DNA of 64,000 nt from Brugia malayi. Lineage: Eukaryota > Nematoda > Chromadorea > Rhabditida > Onchocercidae. The position numbers and the translations under genes are program-made. The stretch lies in assembly GCF_000002995.4 (NCBI RefSeq), contig NW_025062478.1, forward strand, positions 6,548,001 through 6,612,000, written 5' to 3'. Each line of letters begins with the position of its first letter. The stretch's first letter is position 1. The notes under the pieces are model-generated. The model did no database searches. It saw only the letters and a list, made by a program, of their open reading frames with translations, and was not told the DNA's origin. Positions 12,188-25,600 of this stretch are shown here, piece after piece.

Positions 12188-15068
12188 ATGGCAGTGTATA
12201 GTCGGAACGGTTTTCGTTGGTCACTAAATCCGCTTCTTGTTATTGTGGCATTTGTAAGTTGCTTTTTCTTTTTTTAGAAATATTTTGTTCAAACAAAAAA
12301 TATTGGAAAGTAGATAATAGTTTTACTACCGGTGACTGCGATTACAGTTAGCCAGAAACCTTCCTTCCTATAGCAATTCCTGAAATTCCTTTAATCCATC
12401 ATCTCATCTGCTCATATAACAATTACTTTTCACTCTTCAAAAAATTTTCGACAAAGTGATTTAATTATTTCGAAAAAATGTAGTAATTTTTAAAATTCTT
12501 GAAATATCTTGAAAGTCTTAAAATTCATTAATTCCTGAATAATTTCAGTGTGAATTTTGGCTTGGTATCAATCATCTGCTATTTTGCTTACCATTCTATC
12601 CATTTCTGATACCCATCACTACTGCTGTTTTTGCTTTTATCACCGCTTTTCATGCCCTTTTTCTTCATTTTCCAAACAGGTTTCGTCATCTTTTTCAAAT
12701 TTTTTTTTAACACTTTAGTTGTTTCCCCATAAATTTCAATCGATAGGATGAAGAGAGAAATAAAATATATGGAAATAAAAAGATTAATAGTCTTGTTTGC
12801 AGCTGATAATTGCTAGCTCAGATATGAAATATTTCTTCGATTATTTAAATGTTTAACATATCTAATTTCTACTAGTGCTAGAAGATTTAAGCTAGAAGAT
12901 ACTAGATTATCTAGAACAATAATTGCTAGTGCTACTTAAGGGAAAAACTTGCTTACAATTAAATGTTTGTTTGATATTTGTACTGATAGATAGATACTTT
13001 TAGAGTTACTACAGTCAATAGCAATACCTCTTGTGCTTTTTTCACAAACTTTTTTTCCCAAAGAGAACTGAAAGCAAAAGCAAATTGAAGCAAGGCATTT
13101 CGGTAAAGCATTTTTACGGAATGCAATAAAATTCCTTAATAATGACAAGTCTTCAATTTTAATTTCAATGTTACTGTCACCCTAACTGTTAACTGTTCAT
13201 TATTTATTTCCATAGAAAATTGCAAATTAATTAAGAAAATACGCGGAGTAGTAATTAGAACAATGTTTATCTTTTTAATTATTATTTCTTTTTGATCATC
13301 ACTAGAAGAATGATTCACACTTTTCAATTCATTGCAGAATGGACTTTGTGCTTCATTGTTGTTCTGCAGCTTTGGGACTGATTCTACTAGTAACATCAAT
13401 CACTGAGACATTTTGTGGAGTTAATGGTATGTTAAAGGAAGATGAAGATAATAATGCCCGTGATACTTCAGGTGCACATTCATTCAAATCACGTTTCATC
13501 TTTGATACTGAGGGAAGAAGATAACTATGTATAATTCCAGCAAATCAGATTTCAATGTTACAAGCATTATGTTATGGCTTATCATATCGTACATCAACTT
13601 ATCAGAAATCTTGCAACGACTTCTTAAGACCACTTCACGATTCACTGCTACTTAAGTTGGATATAACCTTCCATACAAGTTCAGTTAATTTTATGACATC
13701 CTTTTTATTGAGCGGATTTGCACTGGCGCATACTGCAACCTGTACAGCTCTTGCATACTATAGCGCGGAAGAGAACGGGTAATTATTTTATATTCCTACA
13801 ATAATTTCTTCCGCACTGACGTGAAATTATAAAATAGTGGAGGTCTACACGCAACACATAACTATATAGTGAAGCAGTTGCGTGCAGAAAAAAATAAAAT
13901 ACAAATTGAACTATGAAAAATTATCCTTTTTCTCTTCGTAAGCAAGAAATTCATATATGATGCTTCTTATACAAACGTAAATGCTGAAGATAAATTCAAT
14001 TTTTTACTGCCACACTTTCAAATATAGAAAAGATCAGAACCAAGATCAAGTTAGATAATAACACCTGAGAGTATGGATGTCGTAGAACTATGATTAATTT
14101 TTGCCGCTTATATAAATATTAAAAATCAGAATGAACTCGTTCAGGTACTTAATTCGTTCTTATCATGGTCAACTAGTAGTCGGCATAATGATGATTCCCG
14201 CTGCATTACTTCATCGCTTCTACTGCTGTACATATTTTTACCTATGGCCTGCTGTTTTCGTCGCTCTTTATACCGTATTCCAGTGCATTATTACCTGGAA
14301 ATACCACTATCGAGGCATAATATTAAAATATTGTTGTGAACTTGATTGAGTAAAAAAGAATACACAATTTGATAATAATTACTCGACATATGAAATAGTG
14401 AATAAATGTTTGAAAAGTGAAGTGAAAAGAGAACCTTCAGGTAAATTTGTTCGGTTAGCAAATATATTTGGCTCGGGTATTGCGATGGCATTGGCTGCTA
14501 TGGCATCATTTGGAATGTTCTGCACTTTTACGAGGTATGTCTTATTCCTATCCAATACAAAATCTTCGTACTTTTTCTTACACATTCTACTACTTCAGAA
14601 CTAGAATAACTGGACAATTAGTAGCATCTAATTTTACTTGTGAAGGCTTGTGATCTACTATTCTGCCAGTTCTAGGCTAATAACTCTAACCAATTCTCGA
14701 CTAATCTATGTTGGTTATCTCATTAATAAATTAATAAAAAATCTATTCAGAGACAACTCTGTTTAATTTACGCTCTTAATTGAACACTGAAAAGGAATCA
14801 TTCTAGGTTCTCAATGAATCGTTTCCCGTTTCAACGTCACTGTTATTCTCCTTCATTAGCTTACCAATACTGCTATCGAGTTATAGATTTTCGCAGTCCA
14901 TACACGGAATGGAGACGTGAATACGTGGTCGCAGAAACGAGTGCAGTTCAAGTTCTCGTCAATCTGTGGTTATTCATCTCAGCTGTTTCTCTCTTTTCCT
15001 TTTCACTGAAATCAGCTTTTACAACTGAAATATTAGCCGGCTATTTACCAACACAGTCAATCTCTTAA
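12188..15068 (+). CDS. Polytopic membrane protein of unknown function
   Basis: Seven exons: 12188-12253, 12549-12679, 13338-13426, 13541-13778, 14145-14335, 14399-14534, 14807-15068. They total 1113 bp, giving 370 residues; all splice phases fit and junctions are GT-AG. The start is the ATG at 12188 (MAVYSRNGFRW). About seven hydrophobic segments are visible, among them PLLVIVAFCEFWLGINHLLF, FLIPITTAVFAFITAFHALF, AALGLILLVTSITETF, FMTSFLLSGFALAHTATC, LWPAVFVALYTVFQCIITW, GSGIAMALAAMASFGMFC and VLVNLWLFISAVSLFSFSL. A Cys-rich loop lies between segments 3 and 4 and a basic, aromatic-rich loop precedes the last segment (PYTEWRREYVVAE). No signature motif of a transporter or receptor family was recognised. 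Two tetraspan-like halves are possible but not shown. The splice model is better supported than the function. Confidence 0.7.
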
Positions 15069-16594
15069 AATCTATAAAATCACATTTCAGTTATCTACGG
15101 AATGTTGGTGTTACCCATATTTCGGAATGTTATAATTTTATGTCGCATGCACAATCACTGATAATTGTTTCAAGCTGTATTAATCTTATTTCACTCAAAA
15201 AAAAAAAAAAAAATAAATACGCAAAGCGAAAAAAAAAAAATAAACGAATTGCAAATAGCTCAAACAATAAGTAAATTCAACAGAATCTCTTCCTAGAAAG
15301 TAATAATCTGTTGCACCAGTCGTGAAATGACGCTATGGGTCAAAAAGTCTTCATTAGTGACACCAGTCTTTTTGGCACTTAAATGTGACTTACTTTCAAC
15401 AAAAGTTACTTTATTATCTATATATTTTGCGTAATTATCAGCCTTTTTTATTCTCAAAGTGTATCTTGAAAGATTCAACAATTGGGAGTAACTCTGGGTG
15501 TTGTATGCTTTAGAGAAGCCATTGATTATCAAACTTTTTTAAATAAAGTAAATTTGGAGAGAAAATTTTTAGCTATTTATTAAATTTTATAGAAAAATTG
15601 ACTGGGATCACTCGTTGAACCAAGTCTGCGAATAATAAGTGGGAATGACAAATGATATCCCTGCTATTAGACGGAGTCTCTAACATGTTTATAGTATAAA
15701 TTTGCCATCTCTACTGTTTTTTCAGCAACATTTTGAAACATAAATACATTATAACTGAGACCAAACTTTTGGCATGAATGATCAGTTGTCTCAGTGGAAG
15801 ACAATTTTATGACATTTTAAGTCTGATATTTTAAGATTGCTATTCTTCTTCATCATTACTATTTCAGTTGTTCGATTTAGTTTACGTAATACTGTGCATT
15901 TTGAAGTTGGCGTAGCAAGATATTTTGGTTCCTTTGTATAAGACTGTAAGTTTCCTTCATTCAACTAAATCAGATTAATCATCGGATAATATAATCAGCA
16001 AACATCACTAAAAGTCTTTTCTATTACTATTTACTGTTATGTGTTTTTATGAATATTCATAATAATACTTCGATAATACAGCTTAATAATAGTAATGTCT
16101 TGAAATTCCAGAGACTTCATATTTATGGCTGCAATCTTATAATTTTATGTCGTTACTAATCTAAGTGACAGTGACATTATAGAATACTTTCTGCTTTTTA
16201 AATGGATTCACTACAACAGTATACTCACACATGTAGTATACCTCAATATTACAAGGTTCCATTCATCTCGAAATGGCCAAATATATTTCTACAATGTTTT
16301 TATGCTTAGATTAAATTACAAAACGCATATTTAAGTTGAGCAACATATTTCTAAGTTGTCAGACATTCAGGAACATACATACACTAATACTTTTAAGAAG
16401 TTCAGTATGAAATGAAAATTTATGCAAGTTCAGATTAAATATTTTTGCAATTTAATTACGAAATAATGAACAAAACAAACAATATTTCAATGAATAAAAA
16501 TAGTCAAAAGTAAACTCCTGTAAACAATCAAAATCAGTAAACAAATTATGATGATCTCAATATACATTTCATAATCTGATATAAATTTCAATAT
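15069..16594. other. Intergenic, A-tracts
   Basis: This lies between two convergent genes. A17 at 15197-15213 and A12 at 15229-15240 flank a short spacer. A short open stretch at about 15869-15945 behind a TTTCAG has no partner exon that I could find. Otherwise I see nothing. Confidence 0.5.
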
Positions 16595-17690
16595 CTACTC
16601 GTAGCAGAACTGTGGCAAACGTGGAAAAGGTACTGCTGCTCTTCGACGTCTTTTTCCTGGAAAAGCTGCTGGATTCCATGGAAATTCTTTGTGCTCCGGA
16701 TTTCTAAGATCCCATGGAAAACTCTAAAAACGAACTAACTGCTAAATATCTTATTCACTACGCATTCAATTTTTAGTGATTTCTACTAAAATTTTGAAAG
16801 GTTCTCTAAAAACTAATTCTAATTTCGAGAGAAACACTGGAAGAAAACTACATTTCTCTTCATTAATACTAGGAGATCACAGTTTTTTGCTGTAATAAAT
16901 TAAGTGTGTACCAATTGTATATTATCGATAAGAATCATAGACCACCTTGCAACGCTCTCTTTGTATTGATACAAACTTAAATAATCTCGTGGTTGCATGT
17001 TACGCGCATACCTGCCGTTTACATATATTCGACCATTCTGCAAAGCATGTTACAAAATTTAGAATTATACATGGAATTCGCTAGATCCGCATTCATTCGA
17101 AAATCAAGAAATAGATTGTGTTCCAAAGTAGCTTTATTGCTGTGAAGTTTCAATCTTGTTTTGATCTTTCACTTAATTATGACACCGAAATTATACTGAA
17201 AGTTCTACTTTGGTGGTATTAATTGAATTATTCATTTAATGCTATACCCATTAAAGTAAGCGGTACAGAATAATTGTGATAATAAATTGTTTTCTTTGCA
17301 ATTTTCCAAAAAACGGTAGGAGTCTTACATCATAATTGAAATTTTACTAATTCCTCGGATATTGTTAATGTCGGACATATAAATAGATATTATTCCATAA
17401 CACAACATTCTTCAGTACAAAGAAAGAGGAAATCGAAACTAAACAAGTTATTTCCCCTAACTCACCCGTACTGTGCAATGTATGTTGTTCTCAATGGCAC
17501 TCAGTTCGTTGTCTCTTTCAGATGAACGTACGGTATTGACATTGCTGTTATGAAAACCAGTACCAACAGCACTGGAATCACCAGAATTGATATTTTGTCC
17601 TTTGCTCAGCACCCAAAGAATGATTAATTGTGCTGTGATACTGTAAGTAAAAATATAAAATAAAGCTTGAAGAATCAAAGTTTTAAACAT
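16595..17690 (-). CDS. Secreted pepsin-inhibitor-3-like protein
   Basis: Exons 17690-17466, 17037-16912, 16723-16595: 75+42+43 codons, giving 159 residues, phase 0 throughout. The chosen ATG (17690) opens a signal peptide (MFKTLILQALFYIFTYSITA). A longer upstream frame lacks one. After a Ser/Asn-rich spacer, residues from Cys72 read CTVR-NGRIYVNGRYARNM, then an amphipathic YLSLYQYKESVARW, and the chain ends PFPRLPQFCYE with Cys157. This matches the nematode pepsin inhibitor-3 (PI-3/aspin) repeat: F/C-TV strand, xVYVNGxYxRxL core, helix, Pro-rich segment and PxFC end. PI-3 of Ascaris binds pepsin-type aspartic proteases, and filarial relatives are abundant secreted antigens. Only one domain copy is seen, whereas classical PI-3 has two. 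A KRRRR run (residues 141-145) could be a proprotein-convertase site. Inhibitory activity is not established by this sequence. Confidence 0.75.
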
Positions 17691-19686
17691 ATGCTGGCTT
17701 ACAGATAGTTTAGGACGTAACAATGCTTTTATTCTTCTATCTTCTTGTAATTCCAACTTGCACACTATGGTCTTATTAAGTTTAATAATGTAAAAAAGAT
17801 TTCATGAAGATTCGATTGTTCCAAGTATTTATTAAAAACCATCATTAATAATTTCGTTTACGAATCTAAACTTGCAAACTCACTATCAGCAGGTTATCAA
17901 GAAAGCACCAAATAACGATGAGTTTAGTAGAACAAAATAAATAAAAAACAAGACAAGTAAAAAAAAAAAATGCATTGATTAAAAGTATATTATTGGGAAG
18001 ATTGAAATGAGCCCAGAATGAATGGAACCAAAATCATTCGGCTCAATATAACACCTTGGTGACACCGTTCTAGTGATATTAGAATGGTCAAAACAACCCC
18101 ATTGATATTTAGATGAATTAATATAAAGAGTACAGGTGGTCTTCATTGGACAATTCATTACTTACTCACTGCTTAATGGAAATACAAGAAAAAGCGCTTA
18201 CAGAAAATGAAGTCCGATTTTCATTAAGACCGTTTGCTTGTATAGAACTGTGCAATAAAACTCCATTAAACTGAGTAGCACAACAATGTGTTAATCACAA
18301 TGATGATTCATCATAAATTCTCATTCTAATATTAGTTTAATTGCCAACTGCAATAGTAGATGAATTTTTTTTTTCAGTAATAAGGAATTCTTTAAACTAT
18401 ATCAATTAATTTCATGGAATATGAAAAATTTAACGAGATCTATATCTATCTGCTTATCATCGTAAAATTGCGAATATGACGTAAACTTTTAGACCGTAAA
18501 CCTTATTAGATCTTGACTAGTCCAAATATTAGTAAATTCGATTCCAAAATCTCATTTGCGATTTACTGCAAAAATTAGTTTGTTTTAAAAACTTGGTTAA
18601 TGAGGCTCTTGACATTTATGTTTTTAACGTTTTGTGCAGTTGAAACGACACGAACTCCATTTTAAATTTAGTCAACAGAAAGCTTTTTAATTAACAGTTA
18701 TATTAAGGACTGATAAAATATCAAGCAATGTCATAAAAATGTCGTAGATGTAGTTGACAAATTAAGATATGAACAAAACAGCAGGAAAGGAAGGAACTGC
18801 ATCGAAATGAACTTTGCTGTTAAATAAATGAAATGTTGGGTGAAATAAAAGGGAAACAGAAATATTGATTATCAATGTTTTATTTCATATCATCAGCTGA
18901 AATATTCGTTACTTTTTTTGAAAAAAAATCTCGCCGAAACTTAATCATGTGAAGTTATTAATGTGTTATTTTAAAATCACATTTGAAGAATAAACTTCTA
19001 TCGATTTCTACTGATTTGTTAACATAATTCATTCCTCTCTCTACTTTTCCTATTGGAATTTGTTTCTTTTCTCGCTTAAGTATTTTTCATATATCTTTCT
19101 TTTTTAAAAAAAATTGAGAAAAAGTTAGGTAAGAAAAAAAAATTTTTTTTTTAAAAAGTAAAGTTCACAACACATATTAAAACCTTTTCATCGTGTCAAG
19201 CTACTTTATTAACTACTAAAGTGCATTAAGTTGAAAAAAAAAAAAAAAAAATGATTTCAGGGAAAATAACTAAAAAGAAAAAAAAAACACGTAAATAGAC
19301 ATCCCGATGTATGGGAATGAATTGAGGCGTAATGGGGCGTTGTTAAATGTAGCTTATAGGCTGTCTGAATTGCGGATTTTGGTTAACATTTTAGCTTAAC
19401 ATGATGAAAGGGTGCTTTCGAATGGTGCTTCCTTTTCGGGGTCAGAGGGCAGCGATGGATATTCAGTAAAAGTTAGTTAGAGAACAGGATCACATTTGAA
19501 ATTTCTCTTTGCTTACCGCAATAACATCAGAGTACCACATGTTCATCTACTTTTTTCTCTTACACAAGTGGGGAATATAATGATATCCCAATACCGTCAT
19601 ATTTTATTTCAGGTGTAATGGACATAACGAGAAATCTATATTTATGTAACTGCAAATAATTGAACTGAACTACTGTTTTGCAAATA
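17691..19686. other. Divergent intergenic region
   Basis: This is the 5'-to-5' space between the PI-3-like gene and the TECPR2-type gene. It is very A/T-rich, with homopolymer A and T runs at about 19100-19290. It presumably contains both promoters. I see no gene. Confidence 0.5.
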
Positions 19687-22600
19687 ATGATATCTAATGA
19701 TTACCGAAGGTGTACTGAATCTGATGATTGCCAGGAAAGAGCTGGATCGATGGTTAATATATCAGGATATTTCAACCACGTGGACGAGTGTTATGCTTTA
19801 ACTGAACAGGTGTTTTCGATAAACCATAACCCTAATTAATTCCGTATTTAAAACGGGTGCATGAACTAGTTAAATATTCATGTCTCATTTTTGAACAATT
19901 TTCATTTGAGTTATTTGATGGAATTAGGGATTGCTATAAAACTATGTACTACAGGTTTCGGCGACATCCTCATCTGACACGTCAAGAACAAAACTAACAT
20001 GTTTCGATGTTGGCCGTAATTATATCGCATTTGGGAGTAACTGTGGTATTTTATTTCTTTTCAATCGTCGATTGAATCGCAGCGCTTCCCCGTAAAGTTT
20101 TGCATCTCGTTTGATACATTGCTAACATGATAAGATCTGTAGTGACTGAAGCTTTCAGAAACATTTTTGCTTCTCACTGCTTGCTAGGGAGCTGTGAAAT
20201 TTTTTGAAAATTTTGATTATGAAATTTTTGATTACTTATAATGTCAAAACATACAGGAATTTTTGAACTCTTGACCATATGACTGGTACCCAGACATAGT
20301 CTCCGCTTTATTACCAAAGCGGTAAAAAAGTTGTTATGAAAAGGTTTTACAACAAAACATTCCTTTTCTAACAGTTTCGTGTACAAAATGCTTGAACTTC
20401 TAAATTTCAGCTTACGAACAAATATCGATGATTTAATCACATGTGTAAAACTTTTCTCAGGGGAATATGACTTGCTGGCCGCAGGGTATAATTCTGGGGG
20501 CCTTATATTACTGAATTTCCCAACCGGGAAGCCCGGTTCGACCAGAAGAGTTTCTTTTTCTTTCATTAGAAGTGAAAATTCATTATTTATTTGTTAATAA
20601 TAGTTTTCTTTTTGAAGGAGATTCATCTTTTTTGGATAATTTCAATTTATTATAATAAGCGCACTACTTTACATTTGTAACTTACCAGGAAATTTTGTAT
20701 TGATCTATCTCTTTTTGAAGACTCGTAGGAGTTTTTCATACCATAATTTGCAGCTGGGGCAAAATCTGTCATTCGATGGACACAGAGGGCATGCGATCAA
20801 TTGCATTGCTTGGACAGAGGATGGAAAAAAAGTATTTTCTGCTGATGACGCTGGTATTGTGGTCGTTACATCAGTAGATTTTGTTAGTGTCAGTAAAGCC
20901 GCAATTTTGTTGAATTGTTTGAACAGTTCGTTTATTACCTAATGTCTCAGTCATTCTGGATAGTATTTTAAAATGTCAAAATGTCGAGATTTGTTTTATT
21001 TAAAAAATATTTGCAGAATATTTTTCAAACGACATTTGTTTGCTTCGAACACACCTGTATAATGCAGTTAACTCATGTTTGCAACCTTCTAGCTCTCTGC
21101 ACTGTTAGAAGAGTCGCTGTTATTGATGAAAAATTTAATTTTATACTGGAAATCGACCAACATCAACAGAAGTATTCTTTTTTTTTTTGTTACTTTGGTT
21201 GTTAAACAGGAAAAAAAAATTTTTTTATCAATTGAAAAAAATTTATGAATTACTTAAAAATTTGACAAAATAATTTTTCCAAGATTTTTAGAGCTATCTG
21301 TATACATATGATTGCTAAACCCTGTGGTACGGAATTATTCGTTCTTCAGTCAGATGGTTTCATAGTTGTTTACGATATTTCCTGTGGTGAGAAGAAAAAG
21401 AATTTTAGTGTGTCGGAAGACGTAAGTATATATAGAATATTCACGTTTCAACTAGTGTTTGTTTCCATGATCTTGCTCATTATTTCGATTTTAAGGTTTC
21501 ATATTGAACATATTCTAATATTTTGTACAAATGTAACATAGTGGTGCTTAATTTTAGGTAAAACAGAAGTTGGACATAACAGATTTTTCAACTGAGTACA
21601 GGTTGTCTTTTTATTTCTTGCTGTATTAATTGGCACCAAGATGTTTTATATATTTCATTAACTCAGGAAAATAATAAAAGCTCAATTCAGATCTGATTCA
21701 TTAAGAAATGTAGTAGTTTTTTATAATTCAATGAATTTTCAGGTTACAGCAATGGAGATCGTGCATGTTAGTGGTGCATTCTCAAATTTGTATAATTTAT
21801 TTCTACAACCACATTGTTTTATTGAATTTAGTGGATCAAACTACAATTTTGTCATCATTTGATCTGAACACTCTTTTCTGTGATAGAGCGTTTGAAGTAA
21901 GCTGATCGGAATTTTGGGATCTTTTGCACTGAAAGAAATCCATTATTCATTGCTTGGATTTTTTCTTTCCAGACATCTATTTGCGTTGAGCCAGAATTTT
22001 CATTCTCAACTATTTTTGTCCTCGGTCCAGATAATCGTGTTTTTCGTCTCTCATCGAACGAAGTTCCTTCGTATCTTACAGAAGCTCGCGGTGAATTCTT
22101 TTCTAAATTATGCTACATTTCTTCGAAATGGATTGAGATTTTCAAGCTTTAATAATCCTACTCCGCCTCCTTTATTTGCAGCGCCTTCTAGGTTCCCATA
22201 CTCTTCTTTATGTTTAGAAAAAAGATTTAATATTTTGAAATAATTGTTTACTGTTTAGTATTACAGATAGTAAATTCACTGGTATAGCATCTGAAACCTG
22301 AAGAACATACTTTCTATATCTTTCCGATCTCTTTTATAATAAAAGTCTTTCAGAAATACCGAAAGAATTCACATCAAAAACCTTCTTAAGCTCTTTCCAA
22401 AAAACTACTAAATTACTGCCAAATGCTTCGAAGGATGTATTTTGTGATGGCTTAAAAGTAGCAAAGGAGATGAATATTTTTTCCACTTTACGTAATTTTC
22501 CTCTTCCAATTTTGAATGCTTTGCCTGATTCGGACTGCATTCTGCGTAATAGCAGGTAATGCTATTGAACTAAATCATGAATCTTTTATTCTATGGCTGT

Positions 22601-25600
22601 GAAAATTATTGCTGTAATCCACACGTCAAAAACTTCTTACCACTTTCTGAAAACTATTAAATCAAGTCTGATGGTGATTATTTCAGCCGTAATTCTCTTT
22701 GCGATCAATCATCGGATAGTGATTCAGAAGATGATAAGTCGGGTATTGCACGGCCTCGGAATAGGAGTAATATTTTAAAACATTTTGGTAAATTATTTTA
22801 TTATAGATGTTTTTTATTTGCAGAACTATTAGGATTTCCCATAAATTTTTCAGTAGTCTTTGAGTTTATGTAGTCTTTATTGGATTATTGTTTATAAGAT
22901 TACTACCAGTCAGATTTGTAGAGCAGATACAGATACAACCAACCAGTATTGTGGAAAACGTCAGTAAAGTGGCACGGAAATTAGTTGATAGAGTGGGCGG
23001 TTTTGGTACACAGGTATATTGGTTATTTAAAAGATTTTCGTAAGCTTGTCATTTCTGAGATCTGAAAATTGAAATTTCCATAACTTTTTCAAAATGCCAG
23101 AATCTAGGTCGAGAACGGCTTTACGATGCAATCTATGTGTGATGCTGACACGGTAGATGTGGAAAAACCATTGTTCCCAGTTGAACAATCTGGTATTCTT
23201 CAAGAAATTATGGTTCGTAGGACGAAGACAGTTCTTACGTGTAAGAGGAAGAAAACTAGAAAAGTGGATGATTTCGACAAATCCAGCTTAATGGATTCAT
23301 CCAAGGAGGATCTGAATTCTGTTGATGAGCATACGCTGAAAAATATCAAAGGAGGTATGCATTCAAGACTAAGATACTCTGCCGTTTCTTTTTGACAACG
23401 GTTAAGTTAGTAGGAGAAAAGATTGCTGAAACATTCTTGAAATTAAGTATTTATAGCACTTACAATTCCGTTACAAATTGGCGGAGTGAACTGTCAGTCT
23501 CAGAAGGATTTACATGGTGGCAATATCAAACAGAGAGCTGATTGCAGCAAAGAGTGTCAAGAAGTGAATACGAAATTATTATCCTTATTTTTCATTTTTT
23601 AGAATTACTTATTAAAACAATCTTCCCTTCATTTTTTTTTTTTTTTAACTACAAATTGCAGATGATTTGGATTGCTGAACTGAATGATGGTATTGATATG
23701 AAAAATAAAGAGCGTGACTCAGCAACAAGTAAGTCGTCGATATTGTTTTGTTTTGTTTTGTTTTGTTTTTTTTTTTTTTATTTTATTCTGGAAATTTCGA
23801 AATTGCACAAATTGGAGATGGAAAGGAGTAAAAAGAAATCCTTTCACTGCCATCATAATTTTCGGATTAAGAATTTCAAATTTTTCTGTGAGAATTTTTA
23901 AAGCTTAATTCTTCTAATTAAATCCTATGATCAATATTCAAATATTGATATCAATACACTTTGACACAATTATTTCAGAAGAATCCACTGAACAAAATCT
24001 AGCGAATTCGATGCCGGAATTATTGATGGAAGGAAATGCTTATGAATTTTTAATGAAGGATGCACTGGAAAGAAAACCTTCTGTTTTTGAGGTAATTTTA
24101 TAAATACAATTAGAATATCTATTTTTTTGTGATGATAATGTGACATCTATAATTTTAAAATGTTCTGTAGCAAGCAACAAGTAGTGCTATATGTCTACCG
24201 GATGATGAACAACTGATCAAAAACATTGTTGTGATGAATAACTTCAGTGATATTTGGAGAGAGGTTTGGAGGTTTTAATACATTTTAACTTTTAGTTGTT
24301 GAATATGCTTTTCAGTCAGAATGATTTTATTTTGGAGTATATATTTGTGTCTTCAGTAATAGCTAGGCAGTTGAGCAGTAAGTAAATTTTTGAAGGAATC
24401 ATGGAATTATAGCGTCTGATAAGTCTTGGCAACTTCTAATCATTTGCCAAATCATTTATTTTTGTTAATGCGCTCCGTATATATATATCAACTGCAGCTT
24501 AATTTCGGTTGTACTATGAATATTGGGGTCCTTCACACCTCCAAATCCGAATAACCATTCATGGTTCTTGTGTGGTTTCTGGAACATTATTTTGATCTCT
24601 TCACTTATGTTACAAATAATTTTAACAAAGCAGTAATTAAGTTTGGACTTATAGGACTATCTACTGGAAATCAAGAAGTAGGGACTATCGAAATTTAATT
24701 GAAAAAGAAGGAAAGGCCTTAAAAATTATACATAGATAGGATTCAAAAATTTAATGCAACTAAAGAAGGAGTGATTTCTCAGCATAAAAATGTTCAGTAA
24801 TAATATATCATCTTAAAATATTTTCCACTAGAGGATATGAAGTTCACCAAACTACTGTTAATCTTGTCTTTTTCTTAGTGTTAATTTCAGATAAAACTGC
24901 CATATTCCTGTTCATCTTTTTCTGTTTCATCCAAATATTTTATTATTTGTCATTCGAAAAAAAAGAGAAGGCCTTATTATTTGTTTATTCCTTACTGTGG
25001 CACTCCGCAGTGGATAAAATTAAAGCAGAAAGCAGATCATTTTGTTGTTAATGGTTTGTTTTGTGGAATTTATCTGACCTAGTAGCTGTTCTAATAAACC
25101 AATGTTTAGTTCAAAGTTGATCCATTTCAAAAAAGTTGATTTGTATTGAGTTTCTGTGTAAAAATTTTCTTTCATTATGAGCTGTGGAGTTTATTTTTCG
25201 TAGTACTGTTACTAGCATATTTTCAAAATTATTTTCAATTTATTATTATTTTCTTAATGAAAAGCTTTTTCCTGCAAAGTTTGATTCAGCATAGAACAAA
25301 AATAACAAAGAAGAATTTTATTATTTTCTTTATATCGAATAGCTTATTTTTTGAAAATTTTTTCATTTTACTTGTTTTATTTAAATTTAATTTTAATAGC
25401 ATTCATTGCCTTCATTCTTAATATGTAATTATTCTAATACGGGAATCAAGTATGTGTTAACTCCGGAGTTATCCCAAGTTCCTTGATCAACTATTTAATA
25501 TTGTTAAAATAATTGAATTTTAAAAATTTTCAAGATGATGGTACCTTAGTTTGGAAAATCCTTAAAAATGTCGCATTTGCTCCCATGAAAAGTAACATTG

